Source: Solen grandis
Taxonomy: Eukaryota > Mollusca > Bivalvia > Adapedonta > Solenidae
Assembly (NCBI GenBank): GCA_021229015.1
Contig: CM037790.1
Span: 53,298,901 to 53,362,900, forward strand
Direction: 5' to 3'
DNA: 64,000 bases
Positions 20,560 to 30,800 of the stretch are shown piece by piece (position 1 is the stretch's first letter; each line of letters opens with the position of its first letter). A program made the position numbers and the translations under genes. The notes beneath the pieces are model-generated. The model saw only the letters and a list, made by a program, of their open reading frames with translations, searched no databases and was not told where the DNA came from.

Positions 20560-22313
20560 TTATCTTTCTTTTTCTAGGTGGTACAAATTTTTTTTCCTTG
20601 AAGATGCCTGTCCTTCTATATGGCTGCGGATTTTGTTTAGAACCGTATCCTCTGTGATAGGTTTTCCCCCAACAACTTTACTTAAGGTGTTTCTTACTTT
20701 GGCAGTTTTCATATTTTTAAGAATTTCACCACCTTTGCAATTAAGAAACTTTTCAGGAGAGGTAGGTTTTGGTTCTTGTGCTGCTGGTGTACAGGGTTGT
20801 TGCTGTGCAGGTTGACAAAGATCACCATCTGAAATACTGGGAAAGCTCAAAGAGGGGGCAATGTCAGAATCTTTAACAACATCAGGATTAAAGGGATAGA
20901 TTCCACTTTTTTTGAATGCTGTTTGTACATTTGATGGTGTTAATGTTTTTGAGTAAACTTTGCAAGCTAATTTGCACACATCATAGCGGCTTATAACACG
21001 TCCGCCATTTTCTCTCATGTAGGTGTGGCATGAAGAGTTCCATGAAATTTCAAATGGCCCGAAACAACTTACATCTAGAGGCTGGAGTAAATGACTGCAA
21101 TGAGGAGGCAGTACAAATAAAACAATATTGTTCTCTTTAGCCCAGTCAATAAGTGTTAAAGATATGTGGCTTTTATGGCCATCATACAGTACAAGAACTG
21201 GTGATGTGACATCATGGGGAGGTAAATATTTCACTAAATGCTCTTGCATATATTTGCTGAAAATGTCTGTGTTTGACCAGCCTGACTCAGAAACAACACC
21301 TGTAGCACCAGCAGCAGCACCCTCAAGTAGCTCGGGCAACATCCTTTTCCCAGGAAAAACAAAAAAAGGTGGTATTTGGCTACCCATTGCACTGACACCT
21401 CCAATCAGAGTTACAGTCTTTGACTTCCCAGATGTTACCGCTTGTGACTTATACACTGCCCCAGATACAATCTTTGGTGGCATGTGATCAGTTGAAAGGC
21501 CCTTTTCATCAACATTAAAAATAGCTTCAGGACGATTCATTAAGTTGTTGGCAGTAAGGATAGCTTTCAGTTCATTAAAATAATTTGTGATTGCACCTTT
21601 GGTTGCATATTTTGCCCGGGCACTTTCAAGGCTCCTTGGTTTTTTAATAGTTAGGTCAGGGTGTCTTTCAAGGAATTTATAAAGCCAGTGAAGTGTTAAA
21701 GGGTGTTCCCTATTTCTGAGACCAAGGTGTGAAGCATAATCAGAAGCCAAATTCACTGTCTCTGTTCTAGAATACCCATAGCCTATTTCTGCCATGGTAT
21801 TCAGATGACTGGCCAGAAGTGCTTCCTGTTCACTGGAGAACATTGTAGATCTACCAGGTTTGGCATTCTCCAAAGGAACATTACCATACACTCTGTCTTT
21901 TAGTGTTGTAATTGGTACACCATATTGTCTGGCTGCTCTTTGGATTGGTAAATGGAGAGATGTCACGGCACTGTAAGCATTAGCTATACTGGTCTGGTCA
22001 TAACCAGTTCGGTAAGGACCCCTTTTGGCACCATCAGGAATGACTTTCTGAAAATATAAAAAGCAACGTTATAAAACTCGATATTTTTATGGCCTAAATA
22101 GGCTTCCGTAGTTTTTTTTCTGAGCGGGAAATGACGTCACCATGTCGCGTGAATTTTTTACTACGAATAGTACTTGCAGCAGAAGACTTGTATACATAAA
22201 AATAAATGAGAAATTTCAATGGTGTATTAGAGTAAAGATCATAAAGGTGAAGTATCATTTTTTTGCAACGTATGAGTGATAAATCTAGGATTATTTACCT
22301 GTCGTATCTCCAT
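20560..22313 (-). CDS. pogo-like DDE transposase, two exons, open reading frame intact
   Basis: Predicted 500-residue transposase. Exon 1 is 22313-22299 (Met-Glu-Ile-Arg-Gln, then donor GTAAAT). The intron is 22298-22048 (251 bp, acceptor TTTTATATTTTCAG). Exon 2 is 22047-20560, joined in phase 0; the long ORF would otherwise start only at a GTG inside the first helix-turn-helix. In order: a pipsqueak-like HTH (about residues 18-60, IQRAARQYGVPITTLKDRVYG-type), a CENP-B-type HTH (about 72-137), then a DDE_1 catalytic domain. The acidic residues are D185 (FNVDEKG), D294 (VLVLYDGHKSH) and D330 (LLQPLDVSCFGPF), all present. The tail is Pro/Gln-rich, then basic. It lies inside matching terminal repeats. 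With no stops or shifts it looks recently active. Domestication is possible but not suggested by the context. Confidence 0.88.
22048..22298 (-). other. predicted intron of the pogo transposase gene
   Basis: 251 bp on the minus strand, donor CAG then GTAAAT and acceptor TTTTCAG. It joins a 5-codon first exon to the main ORF in phase. Support comes from the consensus sites and from recovering the missing start of the HTH domain. Confidence 0.65.
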
Positions 22314-22518
22314 TTTGGCACCAAAATTCCGTCATCGGGACAAAAGTGGACCGTGGGAATGTTTTTGTTGTGATAGTGCGCGTGCTCTCGGGAGATCTCG
22401 CGAAAAAAGGGAAAAACAACACACCGTCGAATTTGGGTAACCGTCGAATTTAGGGTATGGGAGGATATATTCTGTTTGTTTCTCTTTCGCGAAGTTGAAG
22501 CACACAATCATGGTTTGC

Positions 22519-22789
22519 GGTTACACTGAATACCGGAATCCACTTTTTTACCGGAATCTACCAAAATCCGTTTTCGAATACCGGAATCTACTTAATACAG
22601 TCGTTCTATATACTTAATTGTATAAAATGTTTATTAATATGATATAGTTTATGATATTTGACCCTTATGCAAAGTTTTAGAAAATAATATTTAGCCAAAC
22701 GTGACTTTGAGAGGGTTTTTTTGTTTTCAGTGATATTATGATACGATCAGGTGTTCATAAGATCTGCGGACCTGTGAGAATCACAATTA
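22519..22789. repeat. left terminal inverted repeat of the MULE
   Basis: Begins GGTTACACTGAATACCGGAA and ends near CCTGTGAGAATCACAATTA. The sub-motif TACCGGAATC is repeated three times in the outer 70 bp. It pairs with 26845-27114. Confidence 0.9.
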
Positions 22790-23721
22790 CATCTCTCTCG
22801 CTCTCTAAATATAATATAAATTATGTATTATATATATTTTAGATATATATTTTCACACACAAAAAAAATCAATATAATTACTGTATTTTTTTTCTTTCTT
22901 TCCTTTTTAAAATAAATATATGCTCAAGATATTTAGTGTGATGCAGATCTATGTGTGAAATGTAATTGTTTTACTATAATCTGAATATGAATTAAAACTT
23001 GAAATTTATCATTTTATTGTGTTGTCTATTTAATACCTTTGCCATATCGCATAATTACTAAGGTAAAAAAACCATCACTTATTGAAGTGTCATTAAATAT
23101 AAGCATATTAGAAAGTTTCAAAAATTGATATTGCTCTTATTAGTATATGTCAGAAGAAGTTTATTTTTAATAAAACACAAATAAAAGCATAAACATATTT
23201 AATTTGAGAAATGGCATAATAGCCGCATTGCATAACCAAAGTTTGGTATTTTCCACACGCACTCTTTTAGTTTACCGCTAATTAAGGCGGCAATTTTGCA
23301 CCTGTGAAAACGGACAGAAATTGTTATCCCTCAGATTTATGTATGAAAGAAAACGTTTTAATTATAAAACAAACACATTTAATTACGGATTATTGTTTTC
23401 TTTTAAGTTATCGACGAATCAGTCTTGTTAATTGCGCTTCCCATCTTTTAATTTACATATCTGTTATAGCGGTAATATTGCAATTAATTAAGCTCAATTA
23501 TCCCCATCAATATATGCGACAATTTTCACACCCTTTCATCCAACTATAAACATTTATAATTACAGTATTGACGGCTCCTTTAAGAAACCGTTGAATCAAA
23601 GTATTTTATTTAGCACGTCCTGACATTTTTTCGTAAATGCTTTTACTCAAAATACCATTAAATGGTATATATCCTACGCTTTTTATGTCTTAAATCATGA
23701 GTCTTTACATAGCATTCCACC

Positions 23722-23924
23722 ATGGAGTTTCTGTGTAGTGTCTGTAATATTGAATGTGAAGAAGATACAATTCAATGTGCTAGTTGTGAAAATTGGGTTC
23801 ATGCACAATGTGCAAATCTTAATGAATCGGACTTGAAATCTTGGTCACACATCAGTCTGAATTATTTGTGCAAGTGTTGTGTGTTCAAAGGATCGGATTA
23901 TGACTGCAGTTCAGCATTGTCAAG
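23722..23924 (+). CDS. PHD-finger exon of the MULE transposase gene
   Basis: ATG at 23722 (context CACCATGG) opens a 67-codon exon ending at a consensus donor (TCAAG then GTAAGC), leaving phase 2. Cysteine and histidine spacing is that of a PHD finger: C5-x2-C8, C19-x2-C22, H27-x2-C30 (ENWVHAQC), C50 with C52/C53. PHD-like fingers of this kind occur in molluscan and other animal transposable-element proteins. No exon completing the gap between here and 24874 was identified. Confidence 0.65.
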
Positions 23925-24873
23925 GTAAGCGAATTTATAAATGTGACCTGTATACATACATGTATATTATTATTGATATAGCAAATGTCAATTATGAGTG
24001 TTATTCATTTTTCTACATATACTTGCAACTATTCTAACGCTACTAGAAGCCGTGAACATGCTTAATTATTTTCGTGCGATTTATATGTCCTATCCTATAC
24101 ACCTACCTTATAAATAATTATTTCCGATATCTGAACATGCTTAATTGTCTCATGAGTTTTCAATGCATGCGTCCAGTTCCACCTTATAGACCCAATAGAT
24201 TGGTTGATTTATTTAAACAATATTCCTGATGAATTTAGTATGAACTAGTTCGATGTCTTTTGCTTCTTTATTTTCTAATATTTCTTTAGCATCATTTAAC
24301 ACAGAACAGATCATTTTTATTGTTTAATTGTACAATGTACATCGTCATAACACATACATATTAACAATTAAGCACGTAACAATATATACATATAAGCAAT
24401 TAGTAATTTAAAAGTATTTAATAAAGAAGTTTCTACAATCAATGATTCTTTAATGTACATTGACAAATCCATTGATATCACACTGTCGTATAATCTTATC
24501 AACATAACAAAGACATATACAACATTGTACTGGTCTTCTGTATCTACATTATCAAAAAATGAACTGTAGCCTTCATTTCTCGGCAAATTAATTTGTTAAT
24601 ATAGACCTAGTTGAATTCGTTAAAGATGTACTCAGAGCCTAAGTAGTGTAATATTATATCTGCCCCCACGTGGAATAATATCTTTTACAAGCTTTTATAT
24701 ATTTTTTCTAAATCACATAAACAAACTTTGTTAAATTCTGTTTTTACAGCAATTCATATTCGTAGCGCCTCCATATTCACGTGCAAGAGTATATTCACTA
24801 TTGAACCAATCGGCACAGTTTCATTTATAGCAATAGAATTTTGGCAAATGTATATAATAAATGATTATATTTA

Positions 24874-25866
24874 ATGGTATTCTTACAAGCTCACATAAAA
24901 CTGCCCTCATTTCAATTGCAAGACAAGACCTTTATGTTATGTAAAATGCACGTCACTGTTACATGCTACAAACAGTTAACAGTAGACAGACACAGGACTG
25001 ACCAACCCCCACTATTCATAGGACCCATGTTCATACACGACAACAGTGACTACGAGACATACAGCTATTTCTTTCACCATTTGAAATTGAAGTTAGCTGG
25101 GACAATTATGACGAGACTTGTCATCGGTTCTGACGATGAATTAGCAATGGTCAAAGCTATAACAACTGAGTTACCACAATCTACTCATGTGTTATGTACC
25201 CGACATTTGACGCAGAACGCACGACAACGCTTGGAGGATGACGGGGTACCCAGACTTGACAGAGCAGTTATCCTCTCTAAGATCTTCGGACTTGAGGGTC
25301 TTGCCAACGTGACGGACGACGTTTGCTTTGACAGCAAATGTGACGAAATTGAAAGCTACTGCGCAAAATTTTCTGATAAATTTGTTCAGTACTTTCAAAA
25401 ACGCCTCAAAGGTCATATCAAGACCAAGGTCAACGAGCCCCTACGTGACGGACTTATTACTTATGACTGGACAAACAACAACTGTGAGTCTATTAATCAT
25501 GTCTTAAAGCAGACGGTAGACTGGCAATCAAAGAGTCTGCCTGAGTTTGTCAGGTTGGTCAAGCGACTAGTGATAGGTCAATTTAAGGAACTGAGAAGTG
25601 CACTTTGCTCAACAGGTAGTTTTCGACTGGCTGTCACCCACAAGCACTTCCAGGTGACAAAAGACATTTGGATCGACATGACGGACCAGCAGAGGACAAA
25701 CTTGTACAGACAATATCGACAGTTTGTTGTTAAAAAGGACAAGGTTATCATCTCGACGGACGGACGCAGTACTTGCATTGCACCAAGGACAGACGGTAAG
25801 AAGCCAGGTCAGCGAAAAAGAAAGGTAAACATACGGACTGTGACGTTGAAAAAAGCCAGGACATGA
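24874..25866 (+). CDS. MULE transposase catalytic domain
   Basis: A 330-codon open frame, probably a terminal exon or a 5'-truncated gene; the true exon start may lie upstream of the first ATG. The MULE DDE set can be followed: D17 in QDKTFMLCKMHVTVTCYK, D87/D88 in VIGSDDELAMVKA, the CTRHL motif (98-102) and E205 in NNNCESINHVLKQ. The C-terminus is basic (KKPGQRKRKVN), as for a nuclear protein. The frame is uninterrupted, ending TGA at 25864-25866. The usual N-terminal several hundred residues are not visible, so the copy may be incomplete although the catalytic part is preserved. Confidence 0.8.
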   Translation: MVFLQAHIKLPSFQLQDKTFMLCKMHVTVTCYKQLTVDRHRTDQPPLFIGPMFIHDNSDYETYSYFFHHLKLKLAGTIMTRLVIGSDDELAMVKAITTELPQSTHVLCTRHLTQNARQRLEDDGVPRLDRAVILSKIFGLEGLANVTDDVCFDSKCDEIESYCAKFSDKFVQYFQKRLKGHIKTKVNEPLRDGLITYDWTNNNCESINHVLKQTVDWQSKSLPEFVRLVKRLVIGQFKELRSALCSTGSFRLAVTHKHFQVTKDIWIDMTDQQRTNLYRQYRQFVVKKDKVIISTDGRSTCIAPRTDGKKPGQRKRKVNIRTVTLKKART

Positions 25867-25983
25867 GCGGCCGCGAAATTAAAACATAGTGATGCATTTC
25901 ATTAAAGATATTTCAAATTAATTAAGTAAACTCGTTTCATTTCATTAATCAAATTACCTAAACAAATATGTCAAACAATCCAT

Positions 25984-26495
25984 CCAAAGAGCTAACTAAT
26001 TTATATTTACGTTAATTTTAAAGAAAAATTAACCTTACAGAGTTGAAGTTGGATTCTTTGTTATCTACTGCGTTCAAACATAAAGTGCAGCAACACGCAA
26101 TCAGAAAAGTGCGCTTTTAATAAGAAATCGCACAAGAGATGCGATAACTTACTGCGTTAACAATAAATCATACCAAAAAACAAATCTTAATGTATCTAGT
26201 TATCCTCTATCCAAAGAGCTAACTAATCTATGTATATGTTAATTTCAAAGAAAAATTAACCTAACACTTGAAGTTGGATTCCTTGTAATCCGCTGCGTTC
26301 AAACATATTAAGTGCAGCAACGCGCTTTTAATAAGAAAACGCACAAGAGATGCGATAAATTACTGTGTTTACAATAAATCATATCATGAACCAACTCTTA
26401 ATGTATATAGTTATTCTCTATCCAAAGAGCTAACTTATCTATATATACGTTAATTTTAGAGATACATTAATCTTACAGAGTTGAATTTTATTATA
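25984..26495. repeat. subterminal tandem repeat inside the MULE, about 2.4 copies
   Basis: CCAAAGAGCTAACT recurs at 25984, 26211 and 26422 (spacings 227 and 211 bp). The following 150-200 bp are conserved between copies, including GTGCAGCAAC, CGCACAAGAGATGCGATAA and ACAATAAATCATA. It sits between the transposase and the right TIR, where MULEs often carry subterminal repeats. Confidence 0.75.
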
Positions 26496-26844
26496 TAAAG
26501 TGCAGTCTCTTATCCAGTTAATATTTTTATAGTATCTAATACATGCATGTTGTGTATGCTGCCGTAAGTCGGCTTTTTGATAGTTTTTTTTTCCTTCAGA
26601 TTTTAACAGGTTCATTTGAATAGTCATTCAAACAAGTATTTTTTATTTCATTCAGTGCTTATTGTTTTATTTTGATGAGTGTTTGATTGAATATTTTATT
26701 TTTTGTGAATAAAATTATAAAGGAAAATGCTATTTTTTCTTCTATTCATTACCTATTTCCCTTATGCTGCATAAGCTTATAAACATTAAAAAGAATATAA
26801 TTTCACTGATCATTTACACGTATATTATAAAAATATATAGGTGT

Positions 26845-27114
26845 TATTGTGATTCTCACAGGTCCGCAGATCTTATGAACACCTGATCGTATCGTAATAC
26901 CACTGAAAACGAAAAACACCTCTCAAAGTCACGTTTGGCTAAATATTATTTTCTAAAACTTTGCATAAGGGTCAAATATCATTAACTATATCATATTAAT
27001 AAACATTTTATACAATTAAGTATATAGAACGACTGTATTAAGTAGATTCCGGTATTCGAAAACGGATTTCGGTAGATTCCGGTAAAAAAGTGGATTCCGG
27101 TATTCAGTGTAACC
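26845..27114. repeat. right terminal inverted repeat of the MULE
   Basis: Reverse complement of 22519-22789, ending CCGGTATTCAGTGTAACC directly before the duplicated target CATGGTTTG. Confidence 0.9.
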
Positions 27115-27170
27115 CATGGTTTGGATAAAAAAAATTGGAAAATCGAACTTAAAAATACACCAAAGCTTAC

Positions 27171-27223
27171 CTTGATGAAGTTTCTTTCTCGTCACAATCA
27201 CTAAATTCATCCCGACCGCTCAT
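27171..27223 (-). CDS. possible first coding exon of a minus-strand gene
   Basis: On the minus strand, ATG at 27223 starts 17 codons plus 2 nt (MSGRDEFSDCDEKETSS) ending at a consensus donor (AAG then GTAAGC). The peptide is acidic and GC-balanced. It lies head to head with the GTPase gene that starts at 27787, so the roughly 560 bp between could be a shared promoter. The MULE would then sit in its first intron. No downstream exon was recognised. Confidence 0.3.
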
Positions 27224-27679
27224 GATTGTAACATAGATATTATTTGTATTTGGCTTAACATTTTGATGTCCTCTATCACAACTTTGAAGTGGAAAAACCT
27301 AGATCTATTTTTAGTAATCATTCACCGGAAAAAATAGTCCGGCTAGAAAAGTTTAAGCTGCGGATGTCAGCGGAGACATGTTTGGTCTCGGCAAGACACG
27401 CAAAGTTAAAAACAGAAAAAACAAAACAAAAAAAAAACAACAAAACAAAAAAACAACAGAAAATTGGGATTTAATTTGCGAGTGATGTCACTTGAATTTT
27501 GAATGGTTGTACAATATAGATTTTCAAATCCCTTATGTCTCTCTCCCTCTCTGCAAGCAATGTCTATCATTAAATCCTTCTTTACCTGTTACCAGCGTTT
27601 TTCACACCCCCCTCTCCAGTGTTTTGTTTTCAGCGAAGTCTGATCTGCGTTTTAGACTCACCCGTCTCTTAATATACTG

Positions 27680-27687
27680 TATAAATA
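27680..27687 (+). promoter_or_regulatory. TATA box of the GTPase gene
   Basis: TATAAATA in the context ACTGTATAAATAGAG, about 107 bp before the proposed start codon. This would place transcription initiation near 27710 with a 5' UTR of about 75 nt. A CRE-like TGATGTCA occurs upstream near 27484. No clear interferon-response element was seen. Confidence 0.5.
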
Positions 27688-27786
27688 GAGACACTGCTGC
27701 AAAGGAACAATATATTGCTAAGCAAATTCTGTCTGTGTGGGAACTATTTTTCGTCAACGTAGTGTGAAATTACTCATCGGCGGATA

Positions 27787-27886
27787 ATGGCATTGAGAAC
27801 TACAGTATATTCCCGTCAGCAAAAAATACAGAATAGCAAAGCATCTTCAACGATGGCAAACGGATATCCCGAGCATATTGATACCG
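27787..27886 (+). CDS. GTPase gene exon 1 (start codon exon)
   Basis: ATG then 33 codons and one base, ending ACCG before donor GTATGA. The phase-1 exit fits the phase-1 entry of 32017, restoring a Glu codon before KKRLLEE. A second in-frame ATG at codon 23 (MANGYPEHIDT) could be the real start. The peptide is polar with no signal sequence. It is linked to the later exons by phase and TATA context only. Confidence 0.5.
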
Positions 27887-30800
27887 GTATGATATTATAC
27901 ACACATAAATAGACTAGTCTCTTCATAATTATATAATCAAATTAGTTTAGATATTTAAATAAGTGTTTATTCTCATTTACATTATGAACAAATCTTGGGT
28001 AACAATTGTTAAAAATAAATGAGTTTCGTAAATTCATTTTTTCAATTCTGACTATCTCATTTTATTTATATTCACTTTTTCCTCCTTAATCTGAGAAACT
28101 TATTTAATTCATTCATTTTTAGCTCGACTATTCGAAGAATATGAGAGCTATTGTAGTCGCCCTGGTAGTCCACATTTGTGTACCCGTAATTTGTGATATC
28201 GTTCTACTTTCGATTTGGCGATATCCGTGACACCCAATACAAAAAATAGCATGTCGCGCTGAGCGGCTCATTGATGGGACTATCGCCCTGGCGTCGGCGT
28301 CGGCGTTGGCGTTGCAGCTTTTGGTTAAGGTTTTGGATGCAATTTACTATAAACCTTATATCTCAATAACCATTTATGGTATTGACATGAAAGTTTATAA
28401 ATATGTTCAGGGGCATCAGACAACCAAGGTAGATAACTCTTGATGGAATTTGATATGAATTATGGCCCCTTTTTAACTTAGAAATTTTGGTTAAAGTTTT
28501 GCATGCAAGATACTCTAATGCTTATATCTCAGTATCCAGGCATGCGAATGATTTTAAACATCTTTAATATGATTAGGGGTATCATACTTTCATGGTAGAT
28601 AATCTTGATGGAATAGTTCAAATTATGCCCTTTTTAACTTAAAATTTTGGTTAAATTTTGCATGCAAGGTACTTTCATGCTAATATCTCAGTATCCAGGC
28701 ATGCGATTGATTTGAAACATCTTAAATATGTTTAGGGGTATCATACTTTCATGGTAGATAATTCTTGATGGAATATGTTGCAAATTATTGCCCTTTTTAA
28801 CTTAGAAATTTTGGTTAAAGTTTTGCATGCAAGTTACTTTCATGCTATATCTCAGTCCAGGCATGATTGATTTAAACATCTTTAATATTTTAGGGTATCA
28901 TATATAAGGAGATAACTTGATGAATATATAAATTATTGCCTCTTTTTTATCTTAGAAATTTTGGTTGAAGTTTTGCATGCAAGGTACTTTCATGCTTATA
29001 TCTCAGAGTCCAGGCATGGGATTGATTTGAAACATCTTTAATATGTTTAGGGGTATCATACTATAAAGGAAGATAACACTTGATGGAATATATTAAAAAT
29101 TATGACCCCTTTAACTTAAAATTTTGGTTAAATTTTTGCATTCAAGCTACTATCCAGCTTTTATCTCAGAAATTGCTTGTGGAATTGACTAGAAAGTTAA
29201 GGAGTGTCTTCAGGGGCATCAGAAAACTAAGGAGGATAACTTTTGGACTGAATTTTATACAAATTATTGCCCTTTTCTATCTTGGATTTTTGGTTAAAGT
29301 TTTGCATGCACAGTGTTTTTGTGCTTATGTCTCAGTAACTAGGCATGGGATTGATTTTAGACATCATAAAAATATTAAGGGGCATCAGACTATTAAGGTA
29401 TATCATTTTTGACTATTATTATGTACAGGGTATGTGAAAGGGCAAGAATTGAAATAGATTTCATTTGATTTACTAACAAGCATTTTGAATAGTTGAGCGT
29501 GCTGTCCTCTGACAGCTCTTTTTTTTTTTTCATAAATGTAAACCGTAATGATACAATGTGTTATGTGCAATACCCAGGTTCATAGCTGAAAGGTCATGGT
29601 CACACTAAGAGGTCAAGTGTCATAAACCCTGATTGTGCATTGGTTTGCCCTCCTTCCGCCTGTCCAGAAATTGGGATTCTGTGATTACTTAAAAACCATA
29701 TTATAAGCTAGCTCAGAGAAACTTGGTATATAAAGGCAATATGGAGATTAATTAATGCACCTCACTTTGATATTTTTCTCGGATAAAAATACTGGTTGCT
29801 ATGGTAATGTAAATAATCAAAATATGCACGATCAGTAGAGGACTTATGGTTCAATTATGCATATGATTCTAGCTATTGTGTATTTCATACATGCATAATG
29901 CTGTAGTGATTTCACTGTTAAAAATGTCAGGGAAAAGAAAAAAAGAAATGTCAGAAAATTTTTCACAAAACCATGAATATGCACTTCAGGGGCATTCGTC
30001 ACATCCTGTGACATATCTTGTTAAGTTATTGCCCTATGTTATTCTTCAGGCTTAATTTTGTCCGGAGCAAATCTCAAAAAGTTTTTGAGATATCAACTTG
30101 AAACTTCATAGGTTGATAGATCTCATTGTGGAGGAGTGCAGTGCACAAGGATGATAACTCTGCCTTACATAATTTATTGAGTTATTGCCCTTTGTTAATT
30201 TTCAGACTTATTTTTTGTCCGGAGCATAAGTAAAAATGTATTTGAGATATCAACTTAAAAGTTTGTAGGTGGATAGATCTTACTTAGGAGGAGTGCACTT
30301 CACAAGAATGATAATTCTACCTTTCATAATTTTTAGCTCACCTGAGCACGAAGTGCTCAAGGTGAGCTTTTGTGATCACCCTGCGTCCGTTGTGCATTGT
30401 CCGTTGTCAACAATTTACTTTAAATGACATCTCCTCTGAAACCGCTGGGCAGAATTTGATAAAACTTGGCAAGGATGTTCCTTGGGTGAACCTCCACAAA
30501 AGTTGCTAAAATAAACTTGATCCATGTGGAACTCTGGTTACCTGGCAATGGAAAGAAAAAAAATATGAAAACTTTAAAAATCATCTTCTTCAAAACTATA
30601 GGCCAGATTTCAAAATATTTTGGTACAGATGTCCCTTGGGTAACTCCCTACCAAGATTGAATTTTAAAAAAATTTGAGGGATGATCCTTGGTTGAAGCTT
30701 CACAAAAGTTGCTTAAATTATTCAGATCTGTAAGAAAAACATGACCGCCAGGGGCGGGGCTTATTTGCCTTATATGTATATAGTGAAATCTTTAAATGAC

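Larger units (their letters stand above)
20035..22467 (-). mobile_element. pogo/Tigger-type DNA transposon, apparently complete
   Basis: The left end reads ATATCCCGGAGTTACCCAAATTCGACG-type sequence from 20032. The right end, reverse-complemented, begins ATATCC and shares CCYAAATTCGACG. TA dinucleotides sit at both edges. The word CCCAAATTCGACG or a near copy occurs twice on each side (about 20048 and 20250; about 22430 and 22445), like transposase-binding sites. The 2.4-kb length and the single DDD transposase gene fit the Tc1/mariner pogo group. The exact terminal base is uncertain because the outermost bases are AT-rich. Confidence 0.78.
22518..27114 (+). mobile_element. Mutator-like element (MULE) with 270-bp terminal inverted repeats
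   Basis: 22519-22789 and 26845-27114 are inverted copies of about 270 bp with few differences. Both outer ends read GGTTACACTGAATACCGGAA. CATGGTTTG at 22509-22517 is repeated exactly at 27115-27123, the 9-bp target duplication typical of Mutator elements. Inside, on the + strand, are a PHD-finger exon (23722-23924) and a MULE catalytic domain (24874-25866). The combination of long TIRs, a 9-bp duplication and a MULE transposase makes the assignment firm. It is of the animal PHD-containing (Phantom-like) kind, by recollection of the family. Confidence 0.93.

Noticed and set aside
22295..22507. 70-codon minus-strand frame at the pogo right end
   Set aside because: It spans the transposon terminus and host flank and overlaps the predicted exon 1 in another frame.
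29080..29412. 110-codon frame, and its near twin at 44547-44786
   Set aside because: Both lie inside family A repeats at the same place in the body; shared frame reflects shared repeat sequence.
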